Assembly: GCA_963769745.1 (NCBI GenBank)
Contig: CAVYNB010000029.1
Span: 62,001-126,000, forward strand
DNA from: JALORV01 sp963769745
GTDB taxonomy: Bacteria > Pseudomonadota > Gammaproteobacteria > Burkholderiales > Burkholderiaceae_F
Reading direction: 5' to 3'
Length of the DNA: 64,000 bases
Shown piece after piece: positions 28,825 through 36,993 of this stretch. The notes below the pieces were generated by a model that worked only from the letters and a program-made list of their open reading frames with translations, was not told the origin of the DNA and did not search any database. How positions within the stretch are numbered: the stretch's first letter is position 1; the number at the start of each line of letters is the position of its first letter. Position numbers and translations under genes: made by a program.

Positions 28825-29997
28825 CTAGAACAGTCCCAGTTGCGGTCCGGAGGAGCGTGGAGCGACGAACAGGTCGGCACGCAGGTCGGGACGCTTGCCG
28901 TCGAGAGCGAATTTCGCGCTCGCTTTGTCGAATCTCTGTCGCACCAGCGCTGCCCACGTGCCGGTGCCTTTCATGCGAGCACCGAACCGGGCGTCGTAAT
29001 TCTTGCCATCACGCATGTCACGCACCCGGTTGAGGACGCGTTGCGCCCTGTCTGGGAAGTGCGCGGCAAGCCACTGTTCGAACAACGGACTGACTTCCCA
29101 CGGCAGCCGCAGCACGGTGTAGTGCGACTTCACGGCGCCGGCCCGCGCGGCTGCTTCGAGGATCCGCTCGATCTCGGGTTCATTGATGAACGGGATCACC
29201 GGCGCAACGTTGACATGCACCGGGATGCCGGCGCGCGTCAGCGTCTCGATCGCCCGCAACCGGCGCAGCGGGCTCGCCGCGCGCGGCTCGAGGATGCGCG
29301 ACAGCTGCGCATCGAGCGTCGTGACGCTGATGAACACCTCGGCAATGCCGTCGGCGGCCAGTGGCGCCAGGAGGTCAATATCGCGTTCGATCAGTGCGGA
29401 CTTGGTTACGACGCCGAGCGGATGACGTGCCTCACTGAGCACTTCCAGCACGGCACGCGTGATGCGCAGTTCGCGCTCGATCGGCTGGTAGGCGTCGGTC
29501 GCCGTGCCTATGGCAATGTGGTCGACCCTGTATGACGGGGCAGCGAGTTCACGCCTCAGCAGTTCGGCCGCATTGCGCTTGGCAACCAGCTTCGTCTCGA
29601 AGTCCAGGCCTGGCGACAGATTCAGATAACTGTGGGTCGGACGCGCGTAGCAATAGGTGCAGCCGTGCTCACAGCCGCGGTACGGATTGATCGACCGATC
29701 GAACGGGATGTCCGGCGAGTCGTTGTAGGTGATCAGGCTGCGGGCGGTTTCGAGCGCCACGCTCGTCTTCAGCGGTAACAGCGGATCGTCGTCATAGACA
29801 CCGACGTCGAGCGCATCGCCATCGACCTCGCGCTCGGTTGACATGAAGCGATGCGCGACATTGAACACCGCCCCGCGGCCCTTACGCGCCTGCGACGGCT
29901 GCAGGTCGATCGGGATGCGACGAAAGGTGTCAATCGCCTCCGGTAGAGGGTTTCGCGTACGCACGGCTGATGGCCCTGTCACATACTGTATTTTCAT
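28825..29997 (-). CDS. PA0069-type radical SAM protein, SOS-controlled
   Basis: A 390-residue radical SAM enzyme of the PA0069/Rv2578c family, distantly similar to spore photoproduct lyase. The 4Fe-4S motif is YRGCEHGCTYCYARP (C109, C113, C116). KGRGAVFN near residue 39 is a family signature, and a typical TIM-barrel strand EVFISVTTLD follows. Reaction unknown; a DNA-repair role is inferred from LexA control. A perfect LexA box covers the ATG at 29997. If translation instead starts at an internal GTG (29982 or 29964), the box would sit upstream. Confidence 0.9.
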   Translation of the reverse strand: MKIQYVTGPSAVRTRNPLPEAIDTFRRIPIDLQPSQARKGRGAVFNVAHRFMSTEREVDGDALDVGVYDDDPLLPLKTSVALETARSLITYNDSPDIPFDRSINPYRGCEHGCTYCYARPTHSYLNLSPGLDFETKLVAKRNAAELLRRELAAPSYRVDHIAIGTATDAYQPIERELRITRAVLEVLSEARHPLGVVTKSALIERDIDLLAPLAADGIAEVFISVTTLDAQLSRILEPRAASPLRRLRAIETLTRAGIPVHVNVAPVIPFINEPEIERILEAAARAGAVKSHYTVLRLPWEVSPLFEQWLAAHFPDRAQRVLNRVRDMRDGKNYDARFGARMKGTGTWAALVRQRFDKASAKFALDGKRPDLRADLFVAPRSSGPQLGLF

Positions 29998-30004
29998 ACA
30001 GTAT
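29983..30004 (-). promoter_or_regulatory. LexA (SOS) box at the radical SAM gene start
   Basis: ATACTGTA-N6-TACAGTAT is a perfect inverted repeat containing CTGT-N8-ACAG, the LexA operator pattern of gamma- and betaproteobacteria. It spans the annotated start codon of the PA0069-type gene. Confidence 0.85.
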
Positions 30005-30064
30005 CAACACCTGCCGGCGCCGTCCAGTCTCCGCTCGCTCAGCGGATCGACGTGCCTGGGCGCG

Positions 30065-30655
30065 TCAGCGGAAGTCCTGGGCAAGCGCGCCCTGCACCTG
30101 CGGCGCCACCTCGTCGATGCGCACCGCGTAGTGGGGATGGTCGATCCCTATCGCTACCGCAGCGCCCTGGCGGAACGCCGCGATCATCACCGGCTCGAAC
30201 TCGAAACGCAGAAAGTGGACCGACGACGTCTTGTGCTCGTTCTCGCGTTCGAGATCCTCGTCCGCAATTGCGTACACCCGTGCGGCGCCATCGACCTGGA
30301 CATAGACACGATTCTCGACGCCACGCAGCCTTCCAAGCTCGACCCTGCGCTCCTCGGCATCCTCGTACTCGATCATCATCGTGGCCTTGAGGTTCGTGCC
30401 ATCGGGGATCAGCGGATTGTAGGCATCGAGTTCGTCGAGAATGCCTTCTTCCTCGAAGGTCTTTTCGATGCGCAGCATTTCCTGGATCTGGTAGCGGACG
30501 GTGAGTTCGTCCTCGAAGATCAGTGTCACGTGCTCGCCGAGCCGCACCGTGCGGTTCTTCTTGTGGGCAAGCACCTTGGTGCGGAAGTCCTTGCGGCTGC
30601 GCGCATACGCCTCGAGCGACAGCAGGCTTTCGCGTGATATCGGGGCCATCATCAT
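30065..30655 (-). CDS. DUF3501 family protein
   Basis: About 196 residues of the DUF3501 family, of unknown function, almost always encoded beside a rubrerythrin and a heterodisulfide-reductase-like Fe-S protein, as here. Seen: RESLLSLEAYARSRKDFRTKV at the start, KNRTVRLGEHVTLIFEDELTV, and FEFEPVMIAAFRQGAAVAIGIDHPHY near the end. GGAAGG 8-13 bases upstream favours one of the ATGs at 30655-30649 over that at 30661. Third and last gene of the operon starting at 32640. Confidence 0.88.
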   Translation of the reverse strand: MMMAPISRESLLSLEAYARSRKDFRTKVLAHKKNRTVRLGEHVTLIFEDELTVRYQIQEMLRIEKTFEEEGILDELDAYNPLIPDGTNLKATMMIEYEDAEERRVELGRLRGVENRVYVQVDGAARVYAIADEDLERENEHKTSSVHFLRFEFEPVMIAAFRQGAAVAIGIDHPHYAVRIDEVAPQVQGALAQDFR

Positions 30656-30688
30656 CTCCATGTCCTTCCGGGCTGCGATTCGATCAGT

Positions 30689-32041
30689 TCAGAGTCCGTA
30701 GGCGATGCGCACCAGCGTCAGCGGATGCGCATTGACCGGTGTCTTGCCGCCCAGGGCATCCTTGGCAAAGTTCGCGATACCCTGCTCGATGTGGTGGCCG
30801 CCGAGCTGGCAGTCCGAGCTGATGTAGTCGGGCGCGGTCTCCGCCATCCGCTTGAACACCGGCTTGCCGATCTTCATCGCCATCGCGTGGAATTCCTTGC
30901 GCGTGCCCCACAGGCCCGAATGGCCCGAGCAGCGTTCCACCGTGTTCAACTCGATGGCTGGCGTGAGCTTGAGGAATTCCTCAGTCTTGCGGCCGATGTT
31001 CTGCACGCGTCCGTGGCAGGGGATGTGATACGAAACCTTGCCGAGCGGCTGCTTGAAATCCGTCTTCAGCAGCCCGTCCTTGTTGCGCGCAACGAGGTAC
31101 TCGAATGGATCCCACATCGCCTCCTGTACCGCCTTCACATCGGCATCCGCGGGGAACATCAGCGGCAGTTCCTGCTTGTACATGAGCGTGCACGAAGGAA
31201 TCGGCGTGACGATCGCGTAGCCCTCGCGCGCCACCCGGGCAAGCTGGGGAATGTTGATGTTCTTCAGCGCCTCGACGGAATCCAGGTCGCCGATCTCGAG
31301 CTTCGGCATGCCGCAGCACGCTTCCTTGTCGAGGAGCACGTACGGAATGTCGTTGTGCCGCAGGATCGCCACCAGGTCGTGCCCGATACCGGGCTCGTTG
31401 TAGTTGATGTAGCAGGTCGAGTAGATCGCGACCTTGCCCGGCGTCTTGGCTCCGTCCTTGACCGGAGGCGCGGACTCCGACTTCACTGCCGAGCGGAATT
31501 TCGTTTCCGCAAAGCTCGGCATCCATGCATTGCGATCGATGCCCATCATCGATTCGACCATCGCGCGCACTGGCTTGGTCCTGTTCACTGCGTTCACGAC
31601 CTGAGTGACGACAGGAATGCCGGCGAACATTCCGAGCTTGTCGGTGGAGGTCAGGAATTTGTCGGTGGCCTTGGCACCGTGCGCCTTGTAGTGCACCGCC
31701 TTGGCGCGCAGCATCAGGTGCGGGAAGTCGAGATTCCAGGGGTGTGGCGGCACATACGGGCACTTGGTCATGTAGCACATGTCGCACAGATAGCACTGGT
31801 CGACGACGTCCTTGTACTTTTGCTTGGGCACGCCATCGACTTCGCCGGTCGGACCGTTGTCGACCAGGTCGAACAGGACCGGGAACGATCCGCACAGGCT
31901 GACGCAGCGCCGGCATCCATGACATACGTCGAACACACGCTCAAGCTCCTTGTCGAGCGCCTGCTGGTCCCAGAACTCGGGGCTCTTCCACGCCAGCGGA
32001 TGGCGGGTGGGAGCCTCGAGGCTACCCTCGCGTACGGTCAT
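30689..32041 (-). CDS. Heterodisulfide-reductase-like Fe-S oxidoreductase
   Basis: A 450-residue GlpC/HdrD-type protein. Two 4Fe-4S ferredoxin sites lie near the N-terminus: C40-HG-C43-RR-C46-VSL-C50 and C83-YL-C86-DM-C89 ending C94-P. The C-terminal half carries CCG-type cysteine-rich motifs (CYINYNEPGIG, EACCGMPKLE, CHGRVQNIG, CSGHSGLWG), which in HdrB/GlpC bind the catalytic cluster. It probably passes electrons to or from rubrerythrin in peroxide reduction. This is inference from the constant three-gene context. Confidence 0.88.
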   Translation of the reverse strand: MTVREGSLEAPTRHPLAWKSPEFWDQQALDKELERVFDVCHGCRRCVSLCGSFPVLFDLVDNGPTGEVDGVPKQKYKDVVDQCYLCDMCYMTKCPYVPPHPWNLDFPHLMLRAKAVHYKAHGAKATDKFLTSTDKLGMFAGIPVVTQVVNAVNRTKPVRAMVESMMGIDRNAWMPSFAETKFRSAVKSESAPPVKDGAKTPGKVAIYSTCYINYNEPGIGHDLVAILRHNDIPYVLLDKEACCGMPKLEIGDLDSVEALKNINIPQLARVAREGYAIVTPIPSCTLMYKQELPLMFPADADVKAVQEAMWDPFEYLVARNKDGLLKTDFKQPLGKVSYHIPCHGRVQNIGRKTEEFLKLTPAIELNTVERCSGHSGLWGTRKEFHAMAMKIGKPVFKRMAETAPDYISSDCQLGGHHIEQGIANFAKDALGGKTPVNAHPLTLVRIAYGL

Positions 32042-32078
32042 AGGATTCCCGGGTGGAGTGTTCTGCTGGTCATGCCAA

Positions 32079-32114
32079 GCTCAGCCAAGCGGCGCTCGCG
32101 CTGCTTGGCTGAGC
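32079..32114. repeat. Inverted repeat in rubrerythrin-oxidoreductase spacer (A)
   Basis: GCTCAGCCAAGC (32079-32090) and GCTTGGCTGAGC (32103-32114) form a perfect 12-bp stem with a 12-base loop. No U tract follows on the minus strand. It is one of two hairpins in the 180-base gap downstream of the rubrerythrin gene. Confidence 0.65.
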
Positions 32115-32147
32115 CGGCCGCATTGCCGCGGCCCACTTTCTCGCGTC

Positions 32148-32174
32148 GAGCCGGCGGGCTGGTGCCGCCGGCTC
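32148..32174. repeat. Inverted repeat in rubrerythrin-oxidoreductase spacer (B)
   Basis: GAGCCGGCGG (32148-32157) and CCGCCGGCTC (32165-32174) form a perfect 10-bp stem with a 7-base loop, 47 bases after the rubrerythrin stop. With hairpin A it could set different mRNA levels for rubrerythrin and the two genes after it. Confidence 0.6.
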
Positions 32175-32220
32175 CCACGCAACTCGCCTCTCCCGCGCCA
32201 AGGCGCCGGAACAGCAGAAC

Positions 32221-32640
32221 CTAGTCGACGATCGCGTCGAGCGTCCGCTGAAACTTGTTCGCGTGCGAACGCTCGGCCTTTGCCAGCGTCTCGAACCAGT
32301 CAGCGATTTCGTCGAAGCCTTCGTCACGGGCGGATTTCGCCATGCCCGGGTACATGTCGGTGTACTCGTGTGTCTCGCCAGCGATCGACGCCTTCAGGTT
32401 GGCCTTGGTCGGGCCGATCGGAAGTCCCGTGGCCGGATCACCCACCGCCTCGAGATACTCGAGATGGCCATGCGCATGCCCGGTTTCGCCTTCCGCGGTC
32501 GAACGGAAAACGGCGGCCACATCGTTGTAGCCCTCGACGTCGGCCTTGGCTGCGAAGTAAAGGTAGCGGCGGTTGGCCTGCGATTCGCCGGCAAACGCGT
32601 CCTTCAGGTTCTGTTCGGTTTTCGAGCCCTTCAATTGCAT
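32221..32640 (-). CDS. Rubrerythrin-family protein (diiron domain only)
   Basis: 139 residues, a four-helix ferritin-like diiron protein likely reducing peroxide. Diiron ligands fit the pattern AGESQANRRY, EGETGHAHGHLEYL, AGETHEYTDMYP and EAERSHANKF-like AKAERSHANKF. The C-terminal rubredoxin domain of classic rubrerythrins is absent and no CxxC pair follows; such short forms are common in proteobacteria. A strong GGAGG lies just before ATG 32640. First gene of the operon behind a Fur-like box. Confidence 0.92.
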   Translation of the reverse strand: MQLKGSKTEQNLKDAFAGESQANRRYLYFAAKADVEGYNDVAAVFRSTAEGETGHAHGHLEYLEAVGDPATGLPIGPTKANLKASIAGETHEYTDMYPGMAKSARDEGFDEIADWFETLAKAERSHANKFQRTLDAIVD

Positions 32641-32741
32641 GAAATCCTCCTTGCTGGATTCGACAGTAGAACACTCCGTGCGGCCACTCCGCAGGCCGTA
32701 CGGCTCAAAGGAGCCTACGCCGCCGAAACCGGTAGGACTAA

Positions 32742-32778
32742 TTAATTGTCGAAATGATACTCATAGTCAATGACTATG
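32742..32778 (-). promoter_or_regulatory. Fur-like box overlapping the rubrerythrin promoter
   Basis: On the minus strand TTGACT (32770-32765), 17 bases, AATTAA (32747-32742) fits a sigma-70 promoter. The plus-strand sequence at 32750-32768 (CGAAATGATACTCATAGTC) matches the 19-bp Fur consensus at about 13 positions. CATAGTCA-A-TGACTATG at 32762-32778 is a perfect inverted repeat overlapping it. The site covers the -35 and spacer, the usual place for repression. It lies about 105-135 bases before the rubrerythrin start. Confidence 0.6.
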
Positions 32779-32823
32779 GACGGCGTTGCGCCGACCCAGG
32801 GGTGGCCACCGTCCACCGTGAAA

Positions 32824-34623
32824 TCAGAACTGTTCTTCGGCGAGAGCCAGAGTGCCGGCGCTGCCGGCAACGATGCTGTCGGACAGGCCCGACACAGTCA
32901 CGAGCAGGTGATCCGCGAAGAAGCGTGCCGTCACAATCTTGGCCTGCGCAAACGGCACATCGTCCCGGGCGGCGATCAGGCGCCGCGCGGCGAGCGCGGC
33001 GCGCGCCAGTTGCCAGCCGCCATGCGTGATCCCCGCCAGCTTGAGGTACGGCACCGATCCCGCGAAGACGGCGCGAATGTCGCTCTTGAACTGCCCAACG
33101 ACGAAGTCCACCACCGATTCATAGGCGTCGACCGCGACGGCCAGCCGTTGACCGATGGCCGCGCAATCGTCTCCCGCCTGCGCAAGCTCGGCCGCGGTCG
33201 CGCGCATCTGGGCGATGAACTTGCGGGCCGTCGCCCCGCCGTCACGGGACGTCTTGCGGCCGACGAGATCGTTGGCCTGGATCGCCGTGGTGCCCTCGTA
33301 GATCGTCAGGATGCGGGCGTCCCGGTAGAACTGCGCGGCCCCGGTTTCCTCGATGAAGCCCATGCCGCCGTGGACCTGTACGCCGGTCGACGCGACGTCG
33401 ATCGAGATTTCCGTGGACCAGCCCTTGACGATCGGCACGAGGTACTCGTAGGCCGACTGTGCCTCCTTGCGGACCGCAGCATCCGGATGGTGATGGGCCA
33501 CGTCGTGGTACCCGGCCGCCACATAGGCGACGGCGCGCGCGGCCTCCGTGCTGGAACGCATGAACATCAGCATGCGACGCACGTCCGGATGCCGGATGAT
33601 CGCGACCGGGCCGCTGGATCCTTCGACAGCACGGCTCTGCACGCGGTCCTTCGCATACGAGACCGCCTTCTGGTAGGCGCGATCGCAGACCGCGATGCCC
33701 TGCATACCGACCTGGAAGCGCGCCGCGTTCATCATCACAAACATGTATTCGAGCCCGCGGTTTTCCTCGCCGACCAGGTAACCGGTCGCGCCCGGGCCGA
33801 CATCACCTTTGCCGTCACCGAACAGCAGTACGCAGGTCGGGCTCGCCTTGATGCCGAGCTTGTGTTCGATCGAAGCGCAGTAGACATCGTTGCGCTTGCC
33901 GACCGTGCCCTTCGTATCGACGACGAACTTGGGCACGATGAAAAGCGAGATGCCCTTCACACCCTCCGGTGCATTCGGCGTGCGCGCCAGCACGAGATGA
34001 ATGATGTTTTCGGCGAGATCGTGATCCCCGTAAGTGATGAAGATCTTCTGGCCGAAGATGCGGTAGGACCCGTCAGCCTGCGGCTCGGCTCGGGAGCGGA
34101 CCTGTGAGAGATCCGAGCCCGCCTGCGGCTCGGTCAGGTTCATCGTGCCGGTCCAGGTGCCATCGATCAGGCGCGGCAGATACTGCGACTTCTGCTCGTC
34201 CGAGCCGGCCACGAGTAGCGCCTCGATCGCCCCGTCGGTCAGCAGCGGGCACAGTGCGAACGAGAGGTTTGCCGCCTGCATCATTTCCATGCAGGCCGCA
34301 CCGACGACTTTCGGCAGACCCTGGCCACCGTACTCTGACGGATGCTGGATCCCCTGCCAGCCCGCCTCGGCGAACGATCGGAATGCTTCGCGGAAACCGG
34401 GGCTGGTGGTCACGTTGCCGTTGTCCCACTTCCCCGGTTGCGTATCGCCGCTCCAGTTCAGCGGAGCCACGACCTCGCCCATGAATCGGGCGTTTTCCTC
34501 CAGCACCGCCTGTACGGTCTCGTCGGTTGCGTCCTCGCATCCCGGCAGCTGCTGGATCTGGCTCAGGCCCGCCAGTTCGCGCAGCACGAACAGCATGTCC
34601 TTGATCGGTGCGGTGTAGCTCAT
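32824..34623 (-). CDS. Acyl-CoA dehydrogenase (DmdC-like, with extra C-terminal domain)
   Basis: A 599-residue FAD enzyme that oxidises acyl-CoA to the 2-enoyl-CoA, passing electrons to ETF. Seen: NLTEPQAGSDLSQVRSRA (FAD-binding region), the middle-domain loop KIFITYGDHDL, IVPKFVVDTKG and the C-terminal dehydrogenase motifs MGFIEETGAAQFYRDARILTIYEGTTAIQANDLVGRK. The ~600-residue form with a C-terminal extension is the type called 3-methylmercaptopropionyl-CoA dehydrogenase-like; substrate unknown. etfA follows upstream by 51 bases on the same strand. Confidence 0.93.
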   Translation of the reverse strand: MSYTAPIKDMLFVLRELAGLSQIQQLPGCEDATDETVQAVLEENARFMGEVVAPLNWSGDTQPGKWDNGNVTTSPGFREAFRSFAEAGWQGIQHPSEYGGQGLPKVVGAACMEMMQAANLSFALCPLLTDGAIEALLVAGSDEQKSQYLPRLIDGTWTGTMNLTEPQAGSDLSQVRSRAEPQADGSYRIFGQKIFITYGDHDLAENIIHLVLARTPNAPEGVKGISLFIVPKFVVDTKGTVGKRNDVYCASIEHKLGIKASPTCVLLFGDGKGDVGPGATGYLVGEENRGLEYMFVMMNAARFQVGMQGIAVCDRAYQKAVSYAKDRVQSRAVEGSSGPVAIIRHPDVRRMLMFMRSSTEAARAVAYVAAGYHDVAHHHPDAAVRKEAQSAYEYLVPIVKGWSTEISIDVASTGVQVHGGMGFIEETGAAQFYRDARILTIYEGTTAIQANDLVGRKTSRDGGATARKFIAQMRATAAELAQAGDDCAAIGQRLAVAVDAYESVVDFVVGQFKSDIRAVFAGSVPYLKLAGITHGGWQLARAALAARRLIAARDDVPFAQAKIVTARFFADHLLVTVSGLSDSIVAGSAGTLALAEEQF

Positions 34624-34674
34624 CGGTGTATCCAGTCGCGGTGATTCAGGGCGCGCGTTCGTGCAGGCGCGGCG

Positions 34675-35607
34675 TCAGCCGAGTTCCTTGACGAGTTGCG
34701 GGAGCACCTCGAACAGATCGCCGACGAGCCCATAGTCGGCCACGGAAAAGATCGGCGCCTCGGGGTCCTTGTTGATCGCGACGATGACTTTGGAGTCCTT
34801 CATGCCGGCCAGATGCTGGATCGCACCCGAGATGCCAACGGCGATATACAGGCCCGGTGCGACCACCTTGCCGGTCTGGCCGACCTGCCAGTCGTTCGGC
34901 GCATAGCCCGCATCGACTGCCGCACGCGAAGCGCCCATGGCTGCATTGAGTTTGTCCGCCAGCGGCTCGAGCAGCTTGAAGTTCTCGGCGGAGCCCATGC
35001 CGCGTCCGCCGGAGATCACGACCTTGGCGCCCTGCAGCTCGGGACGATCGGACTTCGCAATGTCGCGGCCTACGAAACGCGAAGCATCCGTCGCGGTGAC
35101 GGCAGTCAAGTTCTCGACGCTGGCCGAACCGCCATCCGCCGGCGCGGCGTCGAAGCTGGTCGGCCGCACGGTGATGACCTTGACCTTGTCGCCCGACTGC
35201 ACGGTGGCGATGGCGTTGCCGGCGTAAATCGGGCGCGTGAACGTGTCGGCCGATTCGACGCTGCTGATCTCGGATATCTGTGCCGAATCAAGCTTCGCTG
35301 CGACGCGCGGCATGATGTTCTTGCCGTTGGCCGTGGCCGGCGCCAGGACATGCGTGTAGTTCCCCGCGACCGCCAGCACCTGGGCCGCGACCGGTTCGGC
35401 CAGGCCATCGGCGAACTGCGGGCCATCGGCGACGAGGACCTTGCTGACACCGCCGATCTTCGCCGCAGCCTGCGCCGCACCGGCCGCGTTGTGGCCGACG
35501 ATCAGCACATGCACGTCGCCCGCCGCCTTCGCGGCCGCCGTTACTGCATTGAGTGTCGGGCCCTTGATCGACGCGTTGTCGTGTTCCGCAACTACGAGTG
35601 CAGTCAT
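34675..35607 (-). CDS. etfA: Electron transfer flavoprotein subunit alpha
   Basis: 310 residues; carries the FAD that takes electrons from acyl-CoA dehydrogenases. The C-terminal FAD domain has VVISGGRGMGSAENFKLLEPL, GKVVAPGLYIAVGISGAIQHL and INKDPEAPIFSVADYGLVGD. Downstream of etfB by 17 bases and upstream of the dehydrogenase, giving an etfB-etfA-dehydrogenase unit. Confidence 0.97.
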   Translation of the reverse strand: MTALVVAEHDNASIKGPTLNAVTAAAKAAGDVHVLIVGHNAAGAAQAAAKIGGVSKVLVADGPQFADGLAEPVAAQVLAVAGNYTHVLAPATANGKNIMPRVAAKLDSAQISEISSVESADTFTRPIYAGNAIATVQSGDKVKVITVRPTSFDAAPADGGSASVENLTAVTATDASRFVGRDIAKSDRPELQGAKVVISGGRGMGSAENFKLLEPLADKLNAAMGASRAAVDAGYAPNDWQVGQTGKVVAPGLYIAVGISGAIQHLAGMKDSKVIVAINKDPEAPIFSVADYGLVGDLFEVLPQLVKELG

Positions 35608-35624
35608 GTCGTGTCTCTCGACTT

Positions 35625-36374
35625 TCAGATGGCTTTGGCTTCGTTCTTCAGCTTGCTGACCAGGGTCGCAACGTCCGGCACCTTGATGCCTGCCTTGCGC
35701 GCCGGCGGCTCGCTGACCTTGAGTGTCTTCAACCGCGGCGTCACGTCGACGCCGAGATCAGCCGGCTTGATCGTCTCGAGCGGCTTCTTCTTCGCCTTCA
35801 TGATGTTCGGCAGCGTGACGTAGCGCGGTTCGTTCAGGCGCAGGTCGGCGGTCACGACCGCCGGCAGGCTGATCGAGATCGTCTCGAGGCCGCCGTCGAC
35901 CTCGCGCGTCACGTCGGCACGGCCGTCGGCAATCTTCAGCTTGGACGCGAAGGCACCTTGCGGGATGTCGAGCAGCGCCGCCAGCATCTGGCCGGTCTGG
36001 TTGGCGTCGTCATCGATCGCCTGCTTGCCGACGATGATGAGGTTGGGCTTTTCCTTGTCGACCACCGCCTTGAGCAGCTTGGCGACCGCCAGAGGTTGCA
36101 GTTCGACGTCGGTCTCGATCAGGATGCCGCGATCGGCGCCGATCGCCATCGCGGTACGCAGCGTCTCCTGGCACTGCGGAACGCCGCACGACACGGCGAC
36201 GATCTCTGTCGCTACACCGGCTTCCTTCAGGCGGACGGCTTCCTCGACCGCGATCTCGTCGAAGGGGTTCATCGACATCTTGACGTTGGCAATGTCGACT
36301 CCGCTGCCGTCCGACTTGACCCGGACCTTGACGTTGTAGTCGACCACACGCTTGACCGTGACCAGGATTTTCAT
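35625..36374 (-). CDS. etfB: Electron transfer flavoprotein subunit beta
   Basis: 249 residues; binds AMP and, with EtfA, shuttles electrons to the ETF-quinone oxidoreductase. Seen: MKILVTVKRVVDYNVKVRVK, MNPFDEIAVEEAVRLKE, DDANQTGQMLAALLDIPQ and the C-terminal arm RYVTLPNIMKAKKKPL. TATAAT on the minus strand at 36445-36440 could be its -10 element. Confidence 0.97.
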   Translation of the reverse strand: MKILVTVKRVVDYNVKVRVKSDGSGVDIANVKMSMNPFDEIAVEEAVRLKEAGVATEIVAVSCGVPQCQETLRTAMAIGADRGILIETDVELQPLAVAKLLKAVVDKEKPNLIIVGKQAIDDDANQTGQMLAALLDIPQGAFASKLKIADGRADVTREVDGGLETISISLPAVVTADLRLNEPRYVTLPNIMKAKKKPLETIKPADLGVDVTPRLKTLKVSEPPARKAGIKVPDVATLVSKLKNEAKAI

Positions 36375-36439
36375 GGGTTCGCTTAGGTGAAGGACGCGCC
36401 ACGCACGGGCGCTGCGGACTCGATCGGGAAAACCGGTGA

Positions 36440-36445
36440 ATTATA
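36440..36445 (-). promoter_or_regulatory. -10 element upstream of etfB
   Basis: A consensus TATAAT on the minus strand lies 66 bases before the etfB ATG. No good -35 hexamer is seen at the usual distance (CCGGAG or TGGCAG). Confidence 0.4.
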
Positions 36446-36466
36446 GGAGTCACTGCCAGGCTCTCC

Positions 36467-36489
36467 GGCCCCCTCCGTAGAGGGGGGCC
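36467..36489 (-). terminator. Hairpin following yqaA
   Basis: GGCCCCCTC and GAGGGGGGCC pair with one bulged G around a CGTA loop, directly after the yqaA stop codon on the minus strand. A U tract is absent, so termination strength is uncertain. Confidence 0.5.
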
Positions 36490-36918
36490 TCAGGGCCGCA
36501 CCAGCGCCTCGAACCACGCCCAGCCGCCGGCGACGAGGACGTAACGGAAGAACTTGCCGACTGCAAAGGCCACCAGCGAGATCCACGGGCTGAAACGCAA
36601 CCAGCCTGCTGCGACGGCAAGCGCGTCGCCGGCGAGCGGAACCCACGAAAACAGCAGTGCCCAGTAGCCGTACTTGTGCAGGTAAATGATCGACTTGTGA
36701 TGCACCCGGTTGGGAATCAGTCGCCCGACCCAGTACGACGTCAGTCCGCCCAGCGTGTTGCCGACCGTGGCCACCATAACGGCCTGCCAGATGGCATCCG
36801 GATGCTGATGGATCACCGCGATCAGCACGAACTCGGAGCCGCCTGGCAGCACCGTGGCCGCAACGAAGCTCGCAAAGAAGAGCGCGACAAACCCGGTTTC
36901 TGCGGAAAAATCGAACAT
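36490..36918 (-). CDS. YqaA/DedA-like membrane protein
   Basis: 142 residues; a small inner-membrane protein of the YqaA (SNARE-associated/DedA-like) family. The N-terminal span FVALFFASFVAATVLPGGSE is followed by a re-entrant-type GNTLGGLTSYWVGRL segment, and spans near 82-105 and 110-130 (FAVGKFFRYVLVAGGW) match the family. Role unknown, possibly lipid or ion transport. Confidence 0.88.
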   Translation of the reverse strand: MFDFSAETGFVALFFASFVAATVLPGGSEFVLIAVIHQHPDAIWQAVMVATVGNTLGGLTSYWVGRLIPNRVHHKSIIYLHKYGYWALLFSWVPLAGDALAVAAGWLRFSPWISLVAFAVGKFFRYVLVAGGWAWFEALVRP

Positions 36919-36993
36919 GCCTGCGGTGGTCGATCACGCGCGGGGTGCAAAGCGCGCGAGTCTAGACGGGACCGGCGCGCCGACGCCGGACAT

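Noticed and set aside
32221..32640. Rubrerythrin truncated by loss of its rubredoxin domain
   Set aside because: No cysteine pairs or remnants follow the stop, and short diiron-only forms are normal in this operon type.
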